Part shown: piece after piece, positions 12,001 to 27,000 of the stretch
Numbering within the stretch: position 1 is the first letter of the stretch
Layout: each line of letters starts with the position of its first letter
NCBI GenBank assembly: GCA_013397455.1
Contig: VYZB01000533.1
Coordinates: 125,606 to 189,605 of the forward strand
DNA length: 64,000 nucleotides
Reading direction: 5' to 3'
Source of the DNA: Crotophaga sulcirostris
Taxonomy: Eukaryota; Chordata; Aves; Cuculiformes; Crotophagidae
The notes under the pieces: model-generated
What the model saw: the letters and a program-made list of their open reading frames with translations, nothing else
Database searches by the model: none
What the model was told of the DNA's origin: nothing
Position numbers and translations under genes: made by a program

Positions 12001-15000
12001 CAATTATTTCCACCCCCGCCCCACCCCGAGGTTCCCACATGCTTTTTAGCCAGCTCTGCCTGAAAACATACAAAAATGAAGTGGAATTTATTTCAAATAA
12101 GCTTGGTAGCTGCTTACCTGTAGTACCAAGGAAAAGCAAGACTGTAATCCAGTACGTCCAGAAGAGGATGAGCACAAAGAACGTCCAAAATGGCTGGAAG
12201 ACTAGCAGCGGGAGGTGAATGAACACCTTGCCGGCCACGTGGAACAAGGCAATGGTGAGAGCTACTCGTTTGCGCATAATTAACATTATCAAGAACAAGA
12301 TAACCTAAAGGGAGAAGTTTCCAAATTACATTTTGGAGAACTGAAAAACAAGCCAGCTGTCATTTTGCACAGCTAGAATATTCAAATGTTGTACATTAAC
12401 ACATGCTCTAGCTATAAGATCACAAGATCAAACTTCTGTCAGGTTCTTCTGGTGATAAATTATTTTCCAAATTACACTTCTGAGGAATTTCAATCTTTTA
12501 ATTATGTATTTGTATCAAACTACATCCTTCCATCAATTATGTTTTACAAACTAGTGAAATCAGCAAGATTTAACAAAAAGTACAATTTCACAAATATTTT
12601 GGCATGACGTGGTGGTCCTGTCATATAAGTCAGCCAAACTTTGTCAATTTTAAGTAGTAAAGTTAGTGACTCCGAAACAAACAGCAAAGCTCAAGAAAGG
12701 TAACAGAGTTTGCAGTAGAAATAAACTCTTCAGAAATGCATGCATTATAAACTTGTCACCTGAAAAAAAAAAAGAGACCATCAGGAAGACAGAACAAGAA
12801 AATAATATAGTCTTTAGTAAAGCATACCGTGAAGACTGTAGCTGAAATGGCATAGATCAGTAGAGCCTGAAGATTGTCTTTGGCTATTTGAGTCTCAACA
12901 GCACTGGCAGATATTCGTTGCTTAGCATAAAGCCACCACAGGACTCCTGTACCACCTATGTTTACGAGAAAAAAAAAAAATAGATAAATGAAAGATGCTT
13001 CTACCTGACAGTCATACTACCTAGTACCAAAGAACCTAGTTTCTTCTTTTTATGTCTAGTCTGGCATAGAATACTCAAGGGGACTGATGCTTAAACCCCT
13101 AAAGAACTTCTGATAACCTCCTCTGACAATTTTTCTTTTTTCCTCTTTTGAGTTTTTGTCTCTGTTCTGTTGTTATTTCTAAACCAGCTGCTTAAGCTTA
13201 TTTAGAAATCAGAAGCTTTTGCTGAAGGTACACCTTCAGGTTTAAAATGGAGGATGCTCTTCTGGTGTCTCCTAAACAAACAATGAACAGAATAAGCAGT
13301 ATGCATTGCAAATGACGTGTTCTTATTCATTCTATGCAATGGATGCTATTTTTTAGAACATAACAATATATGGCAATAAGGTAAGTAATTCAGCTCTTTC
13401 ACTCAACATAGTTGGCTCCACTTCTAAAGAGAATATAAATGAAGAAAAATAATCTACATTTTTCCTTTTCTGTGGTCACAGATCCTGAGAGCAGCAAGCA
13501 GAAAAATCAAGTGATCCTGAAAAAACACGGACGGTCTGCTGATTTTTTTTCCATCCCTTGCAGTCATGAATTGCAAGAATTAAATTGCTAGAGCTTCCTA
13601 ATTTGATTATTTTATTTTTGTTCCTTCCCTAGAGTCATCTGCCGATACATTTTGGCTTAGCTACTGAGTATCAATAATAGAAAAATTTAGTTTTACAAAT
13701 GTAAAAGTTAAAGTGAAATAATTTAAAGTAAGGCTATTTTCCAGCAAGCTATATCATTTCTGATGAGACAATCTTTGGCCATTTCCAAGATGGCATGGCT
13801 GGTTGCATTTCATACAGGACTTTGACTCACGGCAATACAAGAATTTGATTAGAGATGCTGGAAAAGCACCTTTGCTGCTTCTTCTCAAGACCAGGTCTTA
13901 TATACACCAACAGAGCTACTCAAGAGGACTGGCGGAACAGATGAGTGTGTCAGGGTTGTATCTACATGCTAAGGTCCCCAGAGGCTGCACAAATAAGAGT
14001 TGTCCTTGGATTTCTGCATGCCTGAATATGCCCAGGGGGTGGATATGCCATCAGACACACCCAGACTAGCTGCCTTGCTGACAAGCTTGGAAGGCAGGTT
14101 AAGAAGTAGGCAATACTCAGGGCTGTGCTACCAATGCTGTGAGGTATATCCCATATTGCCTACGTGGCCTCCAGTGAGACAGACTTGACATGAAGCTTGC
14201 CAGCAGAGCGTGCAGCAAATCTCTAACAAGAACATACTCTCCAGGAGGGTACTGAAATTACAAAGCTGGCCTTTTTGATGTATGTCTTGTAATGGACTCA
14301 AAGGAAAACTGAAGGGAAATTCATGGTCCATGATCTGTGCAGGATGTAGCTGGCCTGACACCGCAGAGCACAAAGATTAGGACTGGGCACTCAGAAACTG
14401 GAAAATAAACAAGACTTACCGAGTGATCCCAGAATGACAAGAATTGTTAAAATCCAGACAAGTACTCTTGAAATGTACCTTATAATAACCATCAAAATCA
14501 TGGACAACACTGCAAAAGAAGACAAGTAAAATAAGCAGAGCAATTATTTCAAGTAGCCTTCCTAATTCTCCCACTGCACCAAGATAACTGCATTCCAACA
14601 GAATTTTAAGAGAGATTTCTTTTCTGAAGCTCACAAACTCACTGCACAAACAGTTCAGGAAATAATGCACCTCTACAACTTCCACTTTGATACTGTCAAT
14701 TAAAACAGAGAGTGTATAAATACATTTACATGGTACATTAAATACAAGACATAATGTGTACATACAGACAGAGATGTATTTAGACAGTGACAAAAGAGAC
14801 AGCAAGACATGACAGTACTTAGAGTCTTGTAACATGAGCACATCTCCTGAGAACCAGAGCAGAATTTGCACTCAAATACACTTGTCAAACAAGTGCAGAT
14901 AATGTGACACCTTTGTATTCAAAAAACGTCATGCCAGTAAAAAGAATTATGACTTTATTTCCAGCATTCCAAATTAGTTCTTTAACAAGCCTTGCTCATA

Positions 15001-18000
15001 TAGTTCCACTCATTCAGGAACTGCATACTAAAAAACTCTCTACAATCTCAGCTAACTAAGGTTTAGTGAGTGGTGTGCATAAGTGCATGCACGTATTTTT
15101 GCATACACCTATTGGTATACAACAGTTACATGAAAACCATTTGAATCTGGCTTTCTGAATCATACAATCTTACCCATTGTTTAAAAATAAATAAATGCTG
15201 TTTAACTATGAAGGTGTGAAAAATATTTTCTAAATTTACTGTATGTAAAACTCTGCACTAACTTTTGACTCTAGCCACACAGTAACATTGCAAATCAGCC
15301 TCTAGCTTTCAGATTCAGAATAGTCTTTCTACTGTCATTATCAAATAATGCAATTGTCAAGATAGAAGAATAAACAACTTCCCAGTTACACTTGAAAAGA
15401 TAGTCAATGTTCTTCTGTGTTTTGGTTTTGTTTGTTTGTTTCTTTTAAATGGTATCTAGCATCCTCTTTTTTAGTTTTTTTAACCAAAATCACAAACTGA
15501 AAACAAAGGCCTTCTTTATCCAGTACAGCTTTGCAGTGTTTTTTTCTAAATTACACACTGCTCACATACATGCCGAGTATCTGGAGCCTCCCATTTTACA
15601 ATTTCAGATTTTACATTTGGTAGGAGTAAAACAGACTCATTAGAAAAGTAATTTATGTGGGTGAGTAGCATTCCACCTTAATTTACAAGATGTTAAAGTA
15701 GCACTTCAGTGTAGTGCAATATGTCACTCTATAGGCCAGAGGTATCTCACAACTGTAGGAAAGATATATTATCTCTATACTGCTTGGAATTTCCAGATTT
15801 TCAAGTGCCTGAAGTTCTTTATTTTGGAGGAAGAGGAAGAAACGAGTAACATACAGTGCAAATACAAATGGGCACCTAAGTTTCTTTTTTCCCCTCTAAA
15901 AGTACTCGTATGCCTGCACAAATATATTCAATTAAGCAAACTACCCCCCTACATTCTAGAAGAGTGTGCTATTGTGCATTTCTCACCCTGTCGTTTTTAT
16001 CTGGAAAGGGTTTATTTGGACTTGGGTTGGCAGAAGACAAATACTAGAAATGGGAAAGGGGAATATTATAATAAGAATCAGGAGAATGGGAAGGCTCTGT
16101 TAACTGTATCAAAACTAATATTGGCTAATCATCCTCTACCTCATAATCAGCAGAAGAGGAGCAAAACCAGGAATGCATATGTATATTGCTTCTGAATAAG
16201 ATACGTAGTTGTCAAACAACATTTTCTAAGGGCTCATTGCTATTACACATGTTTTTTGCTCATATTGTGGTTAGAGGGTGTTAACAATCTCCTATTGCAG
16301 TACTAAGAAATAGCTAGTAATGAGAAAAACAATTACCTAGTGATAACAAGCAAAGTCCCATTATAATCTCTTTGCTGGTCATAACTCCACTAATCAGCCT
16401 GTGTAAGACACTACTGTCACTGACAAAGGTGATCAGGGCCTCTGCAAACTTGGCATAGCAGGAAATGTTCACAGGAGCACAGCGATGGAAGAATGGAATA
16501 GGTGCACTGGTGACACAAGAAAAAAAAATCAGAAAAAAAAATTACTCCTACTTAATATAAATGCCACATCAACACACAAATGATAGGTGAATAGATGCAA
16601 TCATTCCACCCTCATAACATCATAACCAGAAACCATGTGTTGAATGCACAAGTGCTGCTGTAATGAAGATGATCATAATGGGAAATGATGCTGTTCCTAC
16701 AAGTAACCCTTTGAGGCTGGAGTGCACAGACCAATAGGAAATTATTACCCTCCCACCCTTAAACGCTGAGGCTCAGAAAATACATGTTCCTATTTCCACT
16801 TAAACATCTCTCATTCAACTGTCAAGTGGTGAACCAGCAGCTGAAACACCACCTTTCATTCATGTTAGAATGGAATACTGGCCCATATTTGCAGAAAAAG
16901 TAATCCCAGAATTACAGTACTCTTCTTGCATGCATACATTTTATGCTAAAAGACATCAGCACTTAAAATCGTTGCCAAGAAAAAACAATGTATTTATTCT
17001 TAGTCTTTCCCCATATTAAACTTGTTCTTGTATTGAAGATCATAATTACAGTGTTTACTTTCATTAACTTTGTTAAAATTATGCACTACATTTTTTTGCA
17101 AAGCATGCCAAGATGCCTATATTGTTTCATTATTCCTGAACTGTTTTGGAGGTAACCTCCCCCAAAATACTGATGCTATGCATTAAACTTTGCAGAATGC
17201 TCAGCAAAACCTGTTACCAAGTATGCCAGCAAAGATACAAGAGCAAAAACTTCACTTCAAAAGTGGGCAATTCTGTTTTCCAAACATTTCCCATTAAGTA
17301 GGTGCCTTTCTTCCTCATAAACCATGCCAGATCTCAAAGTGGCCTATTACATCTTTTGATCAGTCTTCCCAGCTAAACTTCAGACACATGCTTCATGAAT
17401 TACCAGTTCCTTCCTGTAACTGGATCCAATGAAAGAAATGTCTTTCATATTAATTCGGGATTTTCTTCTAACCTCTGTATTTGTTTCACCCTACCTAATC
17501 TTTCTAAAAGATTTCAGCAAATTGTAGCAGAAATGCACGTAATCTTTTACAGTTTGATTGTTTCACCAGTGACCTATAAACCAGCACTTACCTCTCTTCA
17601 GTAACCACTTGTTAAGCCCAAGACTTTCCAAAATTCTAACCATCATTTTAAATATGTACTGAGTAAACCAGCTGCCTTAGGCATCCTTTCTACACACAAT
17701 TTCTGAGGAGACAACATGCTGAAAACGATTAGTCTGTAATTACTCTGTACAGAATTTGGGAGAAATTATGATCACCTGCCATACCTAGGTAATTAGTAGA
17801 TCCTAAGTTTTCATTTGAATTGAATGATGATTGTAAATAACATGGTTTTAAACTTACTGTGCTGACTAGGTAAATACATTTGGAGATGCTCATACTGACA
17901 ATCTACTTTTGGGTAATGATGAAAACAAGCAGTTAAGCACAGCAAAGTTAATTGTGAATTAGTCACAGTTGTTAAAAAACAAATTAAATCCATAATGATG

Positions 18001-21000
18001 GTTGTCCTATTTAAAAGGCAGCCCGTGTACCCTCTCTGCCTCTTACAACATATTACAATGTGTATTACAATACAGCCAGTTTTGGAATGTGCAGCATACT
18101 GCTGTTCATTAAATGCAGAAAAAGACTGCAATTTGAGCCCTTCATTTCATTAACTATTCCAGCTTTACAGAAAGCCTAGGCCAGGGGTGTCAGACTCCTG
18201 GCTCCCACCGTTCTCCTGCAGCGTGATGCGCGTCACACGCTGCACCGTGCCCAGCGCTGGCAGGAGCGCAGGGACAAGGAGCCCGGTGCTGCCAATGGGT
18301 ACAAACGAGGTGCCCGGCTGGATAAAGCAAGGGGGAGGGTTGGATTCAGCTCACGGGTTGTGAGTTTGACACACCTGGCCTAGACCATTTAGAAGTTGTT
18401 CATACCACTTACAAAGGTCAAATCTTGAGCTGGCGGTAGGCTAAGGACTGCCACTTTGGCATCCAAATATGAAAATGTCCATTTTGAAAAGTGGAACTAA
18501 TGGGATTAAAATACTGTTCCAAAATACATGTCAGAGGAAAACACGCTTTTTGCACAACAGAGTTTATGTTACTGATCTAGCGTCCCTTAAGCTACAGCAA
18601 TTTCACTACACATTTTAAGTTACCCGTTTTCATGTGCAATAATTAATTTCTAACTATGTTGTAATAAATTAAAAAAATGAGGTTAGTGGTTCCTCCAAGC
18701 TTTCTTGAGTAAAGGGGACTCCTGAGAATCCACCTTACGAAATCTGCTGCTGTTTCAGTGATGGACTGAACAAACTAGCTAAGGTGTAATGTTAATAAAA
18801 AATGCAATAATAGATCTATCCTCCATGACCTGTGCTATTCTATATGGCCTCTTGATGATAACTTGTTATGTTACATACTGAAAAGGAATTATGAGTTCCT
18901 GAGAATAACAACATGATGCTTAATCATGAACAAGAGCAAGTGAAGTTCAAGCCAGCAGATGGTGGTGTTAAAAACTCTATTTTTAACGCAATATTCAAAT
19001 GAAGTTAAGAGACCCATCTGATTGTTCAAGTAGAGGATTTCAGAGGACAGCTTTTTCCTCTCACCACTACACCTGAGCATATAAAGCAACTTGTGTATGC
19101 TTGTTGGAATGCCATTGCTAGCTGCTCTTTGTAACACCTACAGGGCAGCCCTTTGGCACAGCTGGTTGACAGATTAATGCTGCAGGGAAAACGCTGGACA
19201 GATTGTCTTCTAGGATACTCTAAACCACAGTGTTATGCTTTAGGGAGGCTGAGATATACTAGGCAGAAGTTTCTGCAAGAAACCTATCACTGGCTGCATT
19301 GCTAGCCTGCACTGCTGTGTCAAACTTGGACATAATGCCTTGAAATTGGAGGATCACAGCCCATTGAGAGGTGAAGACTCAACTGAATAGCATGAAGAAG
19401 CCTGATTATCAAACAGAAAATATGAAGGGACAGTCCTCATAGCATACACTACCTCCAGCCCATGGACCTAAAGGGAACCAGATGATGGTTCTCTAACAGA
19501 TCAAATCTGAGAACAGGAGTATTAGTAAGTTCTTCCTGAATGTCTCAGCCTACAGGGCGCTGCGTTTTCCTTTGTCTCCACAGGTATTGGCTCCTCTTCC
19601 AAAATTACACTAATTTACTCAAACAACTTAACTATAAAAATCCAAAAACCAGAGTGACTTACAGATACTATATTGGCCCTTTTTTCCTTAAGGCATTAAG
19701 TTCTGACTTTTCAATCTCAAAAATATACAAGCGTACTGTATATTTTATTCAAACCCAATAAAAAGAAGAATATACTCCACCTACACAATAGCTTTTCAAA
19801 AATAACTCAGGGTATTTTTAATGAGGAATTTATATCGCCCTTAGAGCTCTGACACACTGTTTTACCCTTCTATTTTTCTATTAAGCTATATTCATTCAGA
19901 CTGAATGACATGGGAACACAGTGAGAAAAGTCAATACAATTTTGGCAAAAGCTGGCAGTGAAATTTTCATTTGTTTTTGTATTACAGCTATAACAGCTGG
20001 TTAGCTGCATGGAATATTAATCTGCTGCAGGGAAAATTTTAAAAAAATAATATTCCAGCTGCTACTTATTGTCACTACAATATGGAAAAACTGTTCACTG
20101 GAGAGGTTGCCATGCACGCAAAAGAGACTTAAAATCAGAGTTTTTAGAACTGACATGATTATAGTATTTCGTAAAACCATAACAGAAAACTGAACACAGG
20201 AAAAGGCTCTGCAGTTTCAATGCACTATGGAGAACGTTTGAGAAGCTAAACTTTGAGAAAACACAACATGACTCCTCCTTCATTGAGTGGAATTACTGGC
20301 AGAAGTGTGTGCACAACACAGCACTTCTTTTATCAGCAATGTTCATGTCCACAGTTCTAGCCAGCACAGCTAGCGAGTTTCTAAAGTTATGAACTTTTTC
20401 TATCCTATTTCACAAAAAGCAGTCTAATAGAACACTTCAAATTATAAAAATCAAATCAATCTGTTTTTAAAATACAGCCTTCTTTTTGGTACTTGACCAT
20501 CCTCATATTAGTCATTTGGACATTGATACAATAAAAAAAGAAAATAATTTTCTGAATTTAATTGGCTGAGGTAAGGTATAAGAAGTGAACACAGCAAAGT
20601 GTTGCCTGTCAGTATATTCTCTTTTCCTCCCAAAGATCCAAAGTTCCATAATTGTCTCTGATCTGAATTGCTGACAGGCAGTTGGCTGTAAGGTGAAAGG
20701 CAGTAAACAGCTGATACTTAGCACAGTGTCTGATACACAGACAGAAGAGAACTTGTATATACCAGCTGAATATTCTCAGTAACATATGCATGGATAGTTT
20801 GGGTTTTTCTTTAAAAGCTGCTTTCACAATCTTTTAGAAACATCTTTTAAACACAATAATACACTAAAACATCCACCTGTAAGACAGAATAAATCTGTGC
20901 TGCACATTTGCTCAAGAACTGTCATGGACAAAACAAATCTCTGCTCCCACCCCCAATCAGACAAGATGTTAATATTACCTCTCTGGAACAGGATATTTAG

Positions 21001-24000
21001 GACATAGCTTGGCGGCCCTTGGGTCTGTAGTGTATTTTGATTGCTCTAGTTCATAGCTACACAGAGCGGATCCTGTTGAGAGGGAAAAAAAAATTATTCC
21101 TATTCTTGGCAAACAGTATTAAAACTGATATAGATCCTGATTCTGCAGATCTCATGATATTACCAAAAATTATGCTACAGTTCCTCCTGTAATGGAACAG
21201 GGAAAGAAACCCAACACAGACTTCAGTGTAATGGAATGACATTCTCCATTTAGCTTTGCGTCTTCCAACATTTCTGTATTCGAGTGGAAAAGGCTAATCC
21301 ACAATGCAGTGTAAAAGAGGACACAAAGCACTTTGAAGTCACTCTCCCCTGCTACTCCACCACACTTTCTCTTGATAATTTTTAGTGCATGAATATTGCA
21401 TAAGACAACACTCATTACAGAAAGAAAATACTCGTTTTTTTCAGGGGTTTTCTTTGTGTTTTCAAAATGCAACTGGTCTATAGGCTTCAGGGAGAGGAAC
21501 AAAGGATCCAAATTGCTGCAGTTAGAAAGTTGCCTGAAAAATAACACAAGCTCTGCATTAGAGGTCCAAAATTTTCAATGAAGCTGAACTCTCTCCATAA
21601 ACAAATTGCTACAGCATAATAAAGATCAAATTACCTGCAATAAAATTGCAAAATAACTTAAGGTTTCCTTAGCACCTGACACTTGCCTAATAAAAGTACA
21701 TTACCCAGACAGATCTCTTCACATTTGTCTATAATCAAATATAGCGATTGTCAAACATGATTGGAGCGGCAGTCTCTCAGAAACTGGACAAAGAGGTAAG
21801 AAAACTTCCGAGTGTATAAGCTGCCTATCCAAAGATGAGTTTATTCCCAAGATTGTTTGCCAACAGATTGCTGACTCCCAGTGCAAGGACTCTGGATACA
21901 TGCCCTTCAGCGTCCATTTTTCCTAAATATTAAGCTAAGGACACCTTGATTATTCCTACAAATACTCTTTTAAAATTTTCCCTTATGAAAGTCTTCTCTT
22001 CAGAAACACTTTTTAGCAGAGAACTGTACAAACTGAATCTAGGTAATACATACATCCTTTTCAACAAATTAAACCAAGACTTCTGACAAAAAGCTTTATG
22101 GTTTTTTGTGCCTGTGTAACACTAAATAGAAGTGTTATTGTGGAAATTGTGGAATATTGCAGAAATCTTTACCATTGTGACATTGCTTGTCTATGAAGAC
22201 ACATCTATCTACAGACTGAAAGAGAAGACAGAGAGCAACTGAGTACACTATCCCATGCAGTCTCTGAGAACACTACTTAAATACCACTTCTACAAATTAG
22301 TTTTTTGGGGGCAGGTCCAAAACACCAAATACACCTCTGAAGAAAGTTAGATGTCCTGCAAAGAGAAGGTATTGGGTAAAACACCTGAACTCCATTTTCT
22401 GTTATACTATTTATATGAATCTTTATGCCTCTATGTGCTTATGTAGAAAACATGGCTTCAGATAAGCAGAAATCACACAAAATTGCCTTCCTTAAAGTGT
22501 AGTTGTAAACATAGTATCTAGGAGTAATTCTTGTTCTTTTGGAGAAAAAGCTCCACAATGCTGCAAAACTTTTTTAATCTGTTCTTTTAGATACAAATTG
22601 TCACTTAGGGATATGGTTTAGTGGCAGACCTGGCAGTGTTAGATTTACAGTTGGACTTGATCTTAAGAATCTTTTCCAACTTAAATGATTCTGTGGTTCT
22701 ATACAAGAAGTTCTATAGGGCTATATGTGGACAACTGTATAGAGATTCATGATAGATAACGCTCAGTGCCACCTCGGTCAACACAGCCATTCAACACTAC
22801 CAGCGCTGAAGTGTTTTATGCAGAAGCCCCCACAGCTAAATAAGCCTAAGGGACACAGCTGGTCTGCAGATGCCCATGCTCCCTTATGACTTCTAGCAGT
22901 TCAGATAGAACTGGAAAAGGGTAGGATTTGCTACGGTTAGGAAAGGAGGTTTGAGGCTCTTTGCACAAATCTGTATCTGCACATCTTCTGTTTGGATCAC
23001 AAATGTAAGCCAAACAAAACCAAATGCCAGATCCTGATCTGCACTAAGGTCACTGTAGCCATTCAATTAGGACTTACAGACTAGGGTAACACAAAAAAAC
23101 CCTGGCTGTGGAAGAAAGTGGAGACACCTTGCCAGGTCTCTCTGGAACCCAATGGTGTGTTTCCTTCTACCGTGCAATGGAGCAGAGGATGACTCTGGCT
23201 GCGCTATTATCTTTTGCCTGGGAACTGCTCCTTTGGATGTTTTTTCTTCAGCTGTCTACCTTACAGTGGTAGCTGCCTACCTGCTTCTTTAGACTCCCAG
23301 CCAAGCAGAAAAATATTTTCAAGGAGCTTGTCAGACATGGGACATTAACCACCTTTCATCTAAAGAAACCACCATCCTGTAGCTGAAATAACGCCTGTAA
23401 GATGTATTTGTCCTTTTGTCCTACATAATTAGGCAGAATAAATTTTTATTACTCCCATATTAATTTTTTTATCTTTTGAGAACCTTTCAACTTTTCTCAT
23501 ACTATGTGGGAGAGTTTTAGAAGCCAAACGTGTGCTTGAGTAGTGTATCATTTTACATCAAACTTAAACTGTTTTCTTAACAGAAGAGCTTCTGTGTATC
23601 AATAAAAGTTTGAATTTCATAAGGTGAGCGGGAAGAATGAACTGCTTTGCAAAACTTTCCACACTAGTTTTTCTGGGTTAGTAGAGACTTAGCACAGCCA
23701 GTCTTATTATTGCTGTTTGAGTTTGCAAGGCCTGCAAAAATTTAAAGAAGAAATTGAATCATCTACCTTGCTGAGATAATTAGTTTACTAAAGGCACTAT
23801 TATTATTAAACTATTATTTTGTAATTGTTTCAAAACCATTATGGTAGAATTCAGAGAACTAAAAAACCATTAAAGTAATAGATCCTTTCCTTCCTATAGT
23901 AATGCACATGTCTTGCAGAGTAATCACTAGGTAAATGACATCAAACTGTCCTATCATGATTGGATTTGAGATCCAAACATGTTGCAACTTTAAAGAAAAA

Positions 24001-27000
24001 TATTTCCAAGCTATGCAGAGCAACAGTTGCTGGGATAGCGGTGAGCACAGATTCCTGGTCCCACAGTGCTACATTTGGTGCTTTCACCTACTAAGTGGTA
24101 TCGTGGAGATACAACACAGCTTCTGTTCCATGGTTTCTTCTCCATGAATAGAGTTGCCTCAGCCACTGGAATGTTTTGAGGTCATGGTTGGAGCAAAAGA
24201 CAAGCCTTCCTTTCAGTCTTAATCTTGCTGTAGGAAGCTTCAAAAGCTGCCTTCCTGTTTTGACTAGGTTTGGATCAGTAAGAAGCTGAACAGCCATTAT
24301 CTCTAGCATTCCTAAAACCAGTTACACTTAGCACATATTATGTTAAGATGCTGTAGTAAAGCCAGAACAACAATGGGGGACCAGACTCTTACTTTAAAGA
24401 TTCTTTCCAACTGAGAAGACAAATTATTAAAGGTCTTCTGCACTCAGAGGACACAGCACACAGAACAATGCCACATAACCCTCTGCTTTCCACAGGAGTA
24501 CAGACAGTAAAGAGGAAGTTCCTTACTAATCCGAGGTGGTTAAATAAAACTACTTTTAGAGACCAGAGCTCCAGTACAGCTTCTCTTCCTTATATTTGCC
24601 GTATCATAAATAAACATACAAGACCCCTGCTACACCGGCATCACTATCAGTATTGAAGTTCACAGCTCGAGAAACAGTAAGACTTCCTAAGTTATCCACT
24701 GAGAGGAGCAGCCCACAGAGGAAACGACTGACATGAATACTGCCTGAATGATAGTGGCAGAAAGCACACCAGAGGTTTCAGATCCCATTCTGAGCTCGCT
24801 CAGCAATGTCTACCCATCTTACAACACTGTTAGCCGGAACTAAAACAACAACTTTAAGATCTAAAAACATAGATTCATATTCAGAGCTTCAGCGCCAGGA
24901 GCAGGACAATCACCTTACAAGCTTAAAAGTATGTTCTGTTCGCATTGGGCATGGCTCCAAGCAGCTCCACATACCCCTTTTCACAAGTATGTGGCAAAGC
25001 ACAGCCTGAGAGACTAGAAACCACAGTTTTGATAAGATAATTTATATAATCTTCCATGAATGGTCCCATCATTCTGAGTCTGACTGACTTATGTCTGTAC
25101 TGTGCACATTTTTGACATAACTGACTTCTAAAAGGCCATATGATGGAGATTATGGTCAAAAAACTTAAAATCTTACTGGATTTTAAGCATTCTCTCTTCT
25201 TCCCAAGCGACATCCTACTAGTCCAACAGGAATCAAACTCCAGGTACAGAAATCCAAAGAAGTGTGACCAGCAGGGCGAGGGGGGGGATTCTGCCCATCT
25301 ACTCGGCACTCGTGAGACCCCACCTGGAGTGCTGCGTTCAGTTCTGGAGTCCTCAGCACAGAAGGGACATGAATCTGTTTGAGCGAGTCCAGAGCAGGGA
25401 CACAAAAATGATCAGAGGGCTGGAGCACTTCCCATATGGGGAAAGGCTGAGAGAGATGGACTTGTTTAGCTTAGAGAAGAGAAAGCTCTTGAGGAGACCT
25501 AAAAGCAGTCTTCAAGTAAAGGGGGCTACAGGCAAGCTGGGGAGGGGTTCTTTATCAGAAGGTGCAAGGATAGGATGAGGGGTAATGTTTTTAAAGTGAA
25601 AGAGGGGAGATTTAGATTAGATATTAGGAAGATATCTTTTACTGTGAAGTGTGGTGAGGCACTGGAACAGGTTGCCCAGAGAACCTGTGGATGCTCCTGG
25701 CCCCAGAGGTGTTCAAGGCCAGGCTGGATAGGGCCTTGAGCAGCCTGGTCTAGTGAGGGGTGTCCCGACCCCTGGCAGGGAGGTTGGAATTAGATAACCT
25801 CTAAGGTCCTTTCCAACCCAAATCATTCTACAATTCTATTAAATGGACAGAAATGTTAGGAGTTTAAATCACAACTACAGGTCTATGTACTTTCAGCCCA
25901 GTGCTAATTCCTCTTGGGTTCTGGGTGTTTTCTGAGTAAGTGCCAGCAATTAAACATTAACATTATGAATACATGACTCACAGATGATTATGCTTGACCA
26001 ACCAACACAATACAAGCTAGAGGTATTGACAGCTGGATATTTACAAAGGTGAAGTTCACTGGTATTTAGGAAAAGCACGGCTCTCAGACTCTCACAAGGA
26101 CCAAATTCTTAACACTTTTCTACTTTGCTCACTCCAGAGCTTGCCTCAAATCTACCTGTTGAACTCTATAAGCTCTAAACCGTTCATCTGAAACACATCA
26201 CTGTTACAAAGCTATACACAATGAGATAACTTGGTACATGACTAACAATTGCATATTATCTTGGCATATTATCGTTTAGCAACAAAGCATAGAAAAGTGG
26301 AAGCTTAAGATACTGGCTCACGTGTCTTCAGGGATTTCTGCAACTTCCATTGCCAAAATCCACGGAATAGGTAGGATGCCAAGCACTACTTCCATTAAGG
26401 GCGGTAAGTTACTACCCACTGCTGACTTCTGCCAATAACAGAGAACAATGCTCCATAATCTCAGAAAAGGTGTGTCTACGGGGAGTAATAACCAGACCTT
26501 CTTTTCATGGACTCCTGCCAAGTGGAAAAAAGTTCAGGCCGTCATGAAAGGAAATACACTGATGGTTACCAGACTTTCTTCATTCTTTGTCTGCTAGGTC
26601 TGACAACTCTAATTATACTCTGTCTAAAACCATTAGGAAGTTATTCTACTCAGTAAAGAAGCACTAAGAATACATAAAGTTTAGGCTTGTATAAATTTCC
26701 TATTTGCGTACACATTTCTAGACCAACAAAAACATCCCAGAAGTAGACAAGTTGATATTTTATGCTTCATTCAGGAACAAAGTAGCTTTTAGCTGTGCAC
26801 AGACTAGCATCAGAGCTGGAAATGAGTGACAAAACAGGAACTCCACTTCTTAGCCACTGATTTGAATATGGCCTTAAGTAGCAGTTAATGTAGAAGCACC
26901 AGAGGACTGCACAAACATACCTAAACATTGCAGCTACACCCTTTGAAAAAAAGTGCAGAAATAGAGGCAGAAAGCCAGACAAAGATGAACCTTAAAACCT

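Noticed and set aside
14416..14871. A 151-codon minus-strand frame overlapping exon 7
   Set aside because: It reads exon 7 in the wrong frame and continues upstream through the intron 6 acceptor; the true exon 7 frame is fixed by exons 6 and 8.
24923..25428. Minus-strand frames of 80-160 codons
   Set aside because: They are the antisense of CR1 fragment D plus adjacent intron.
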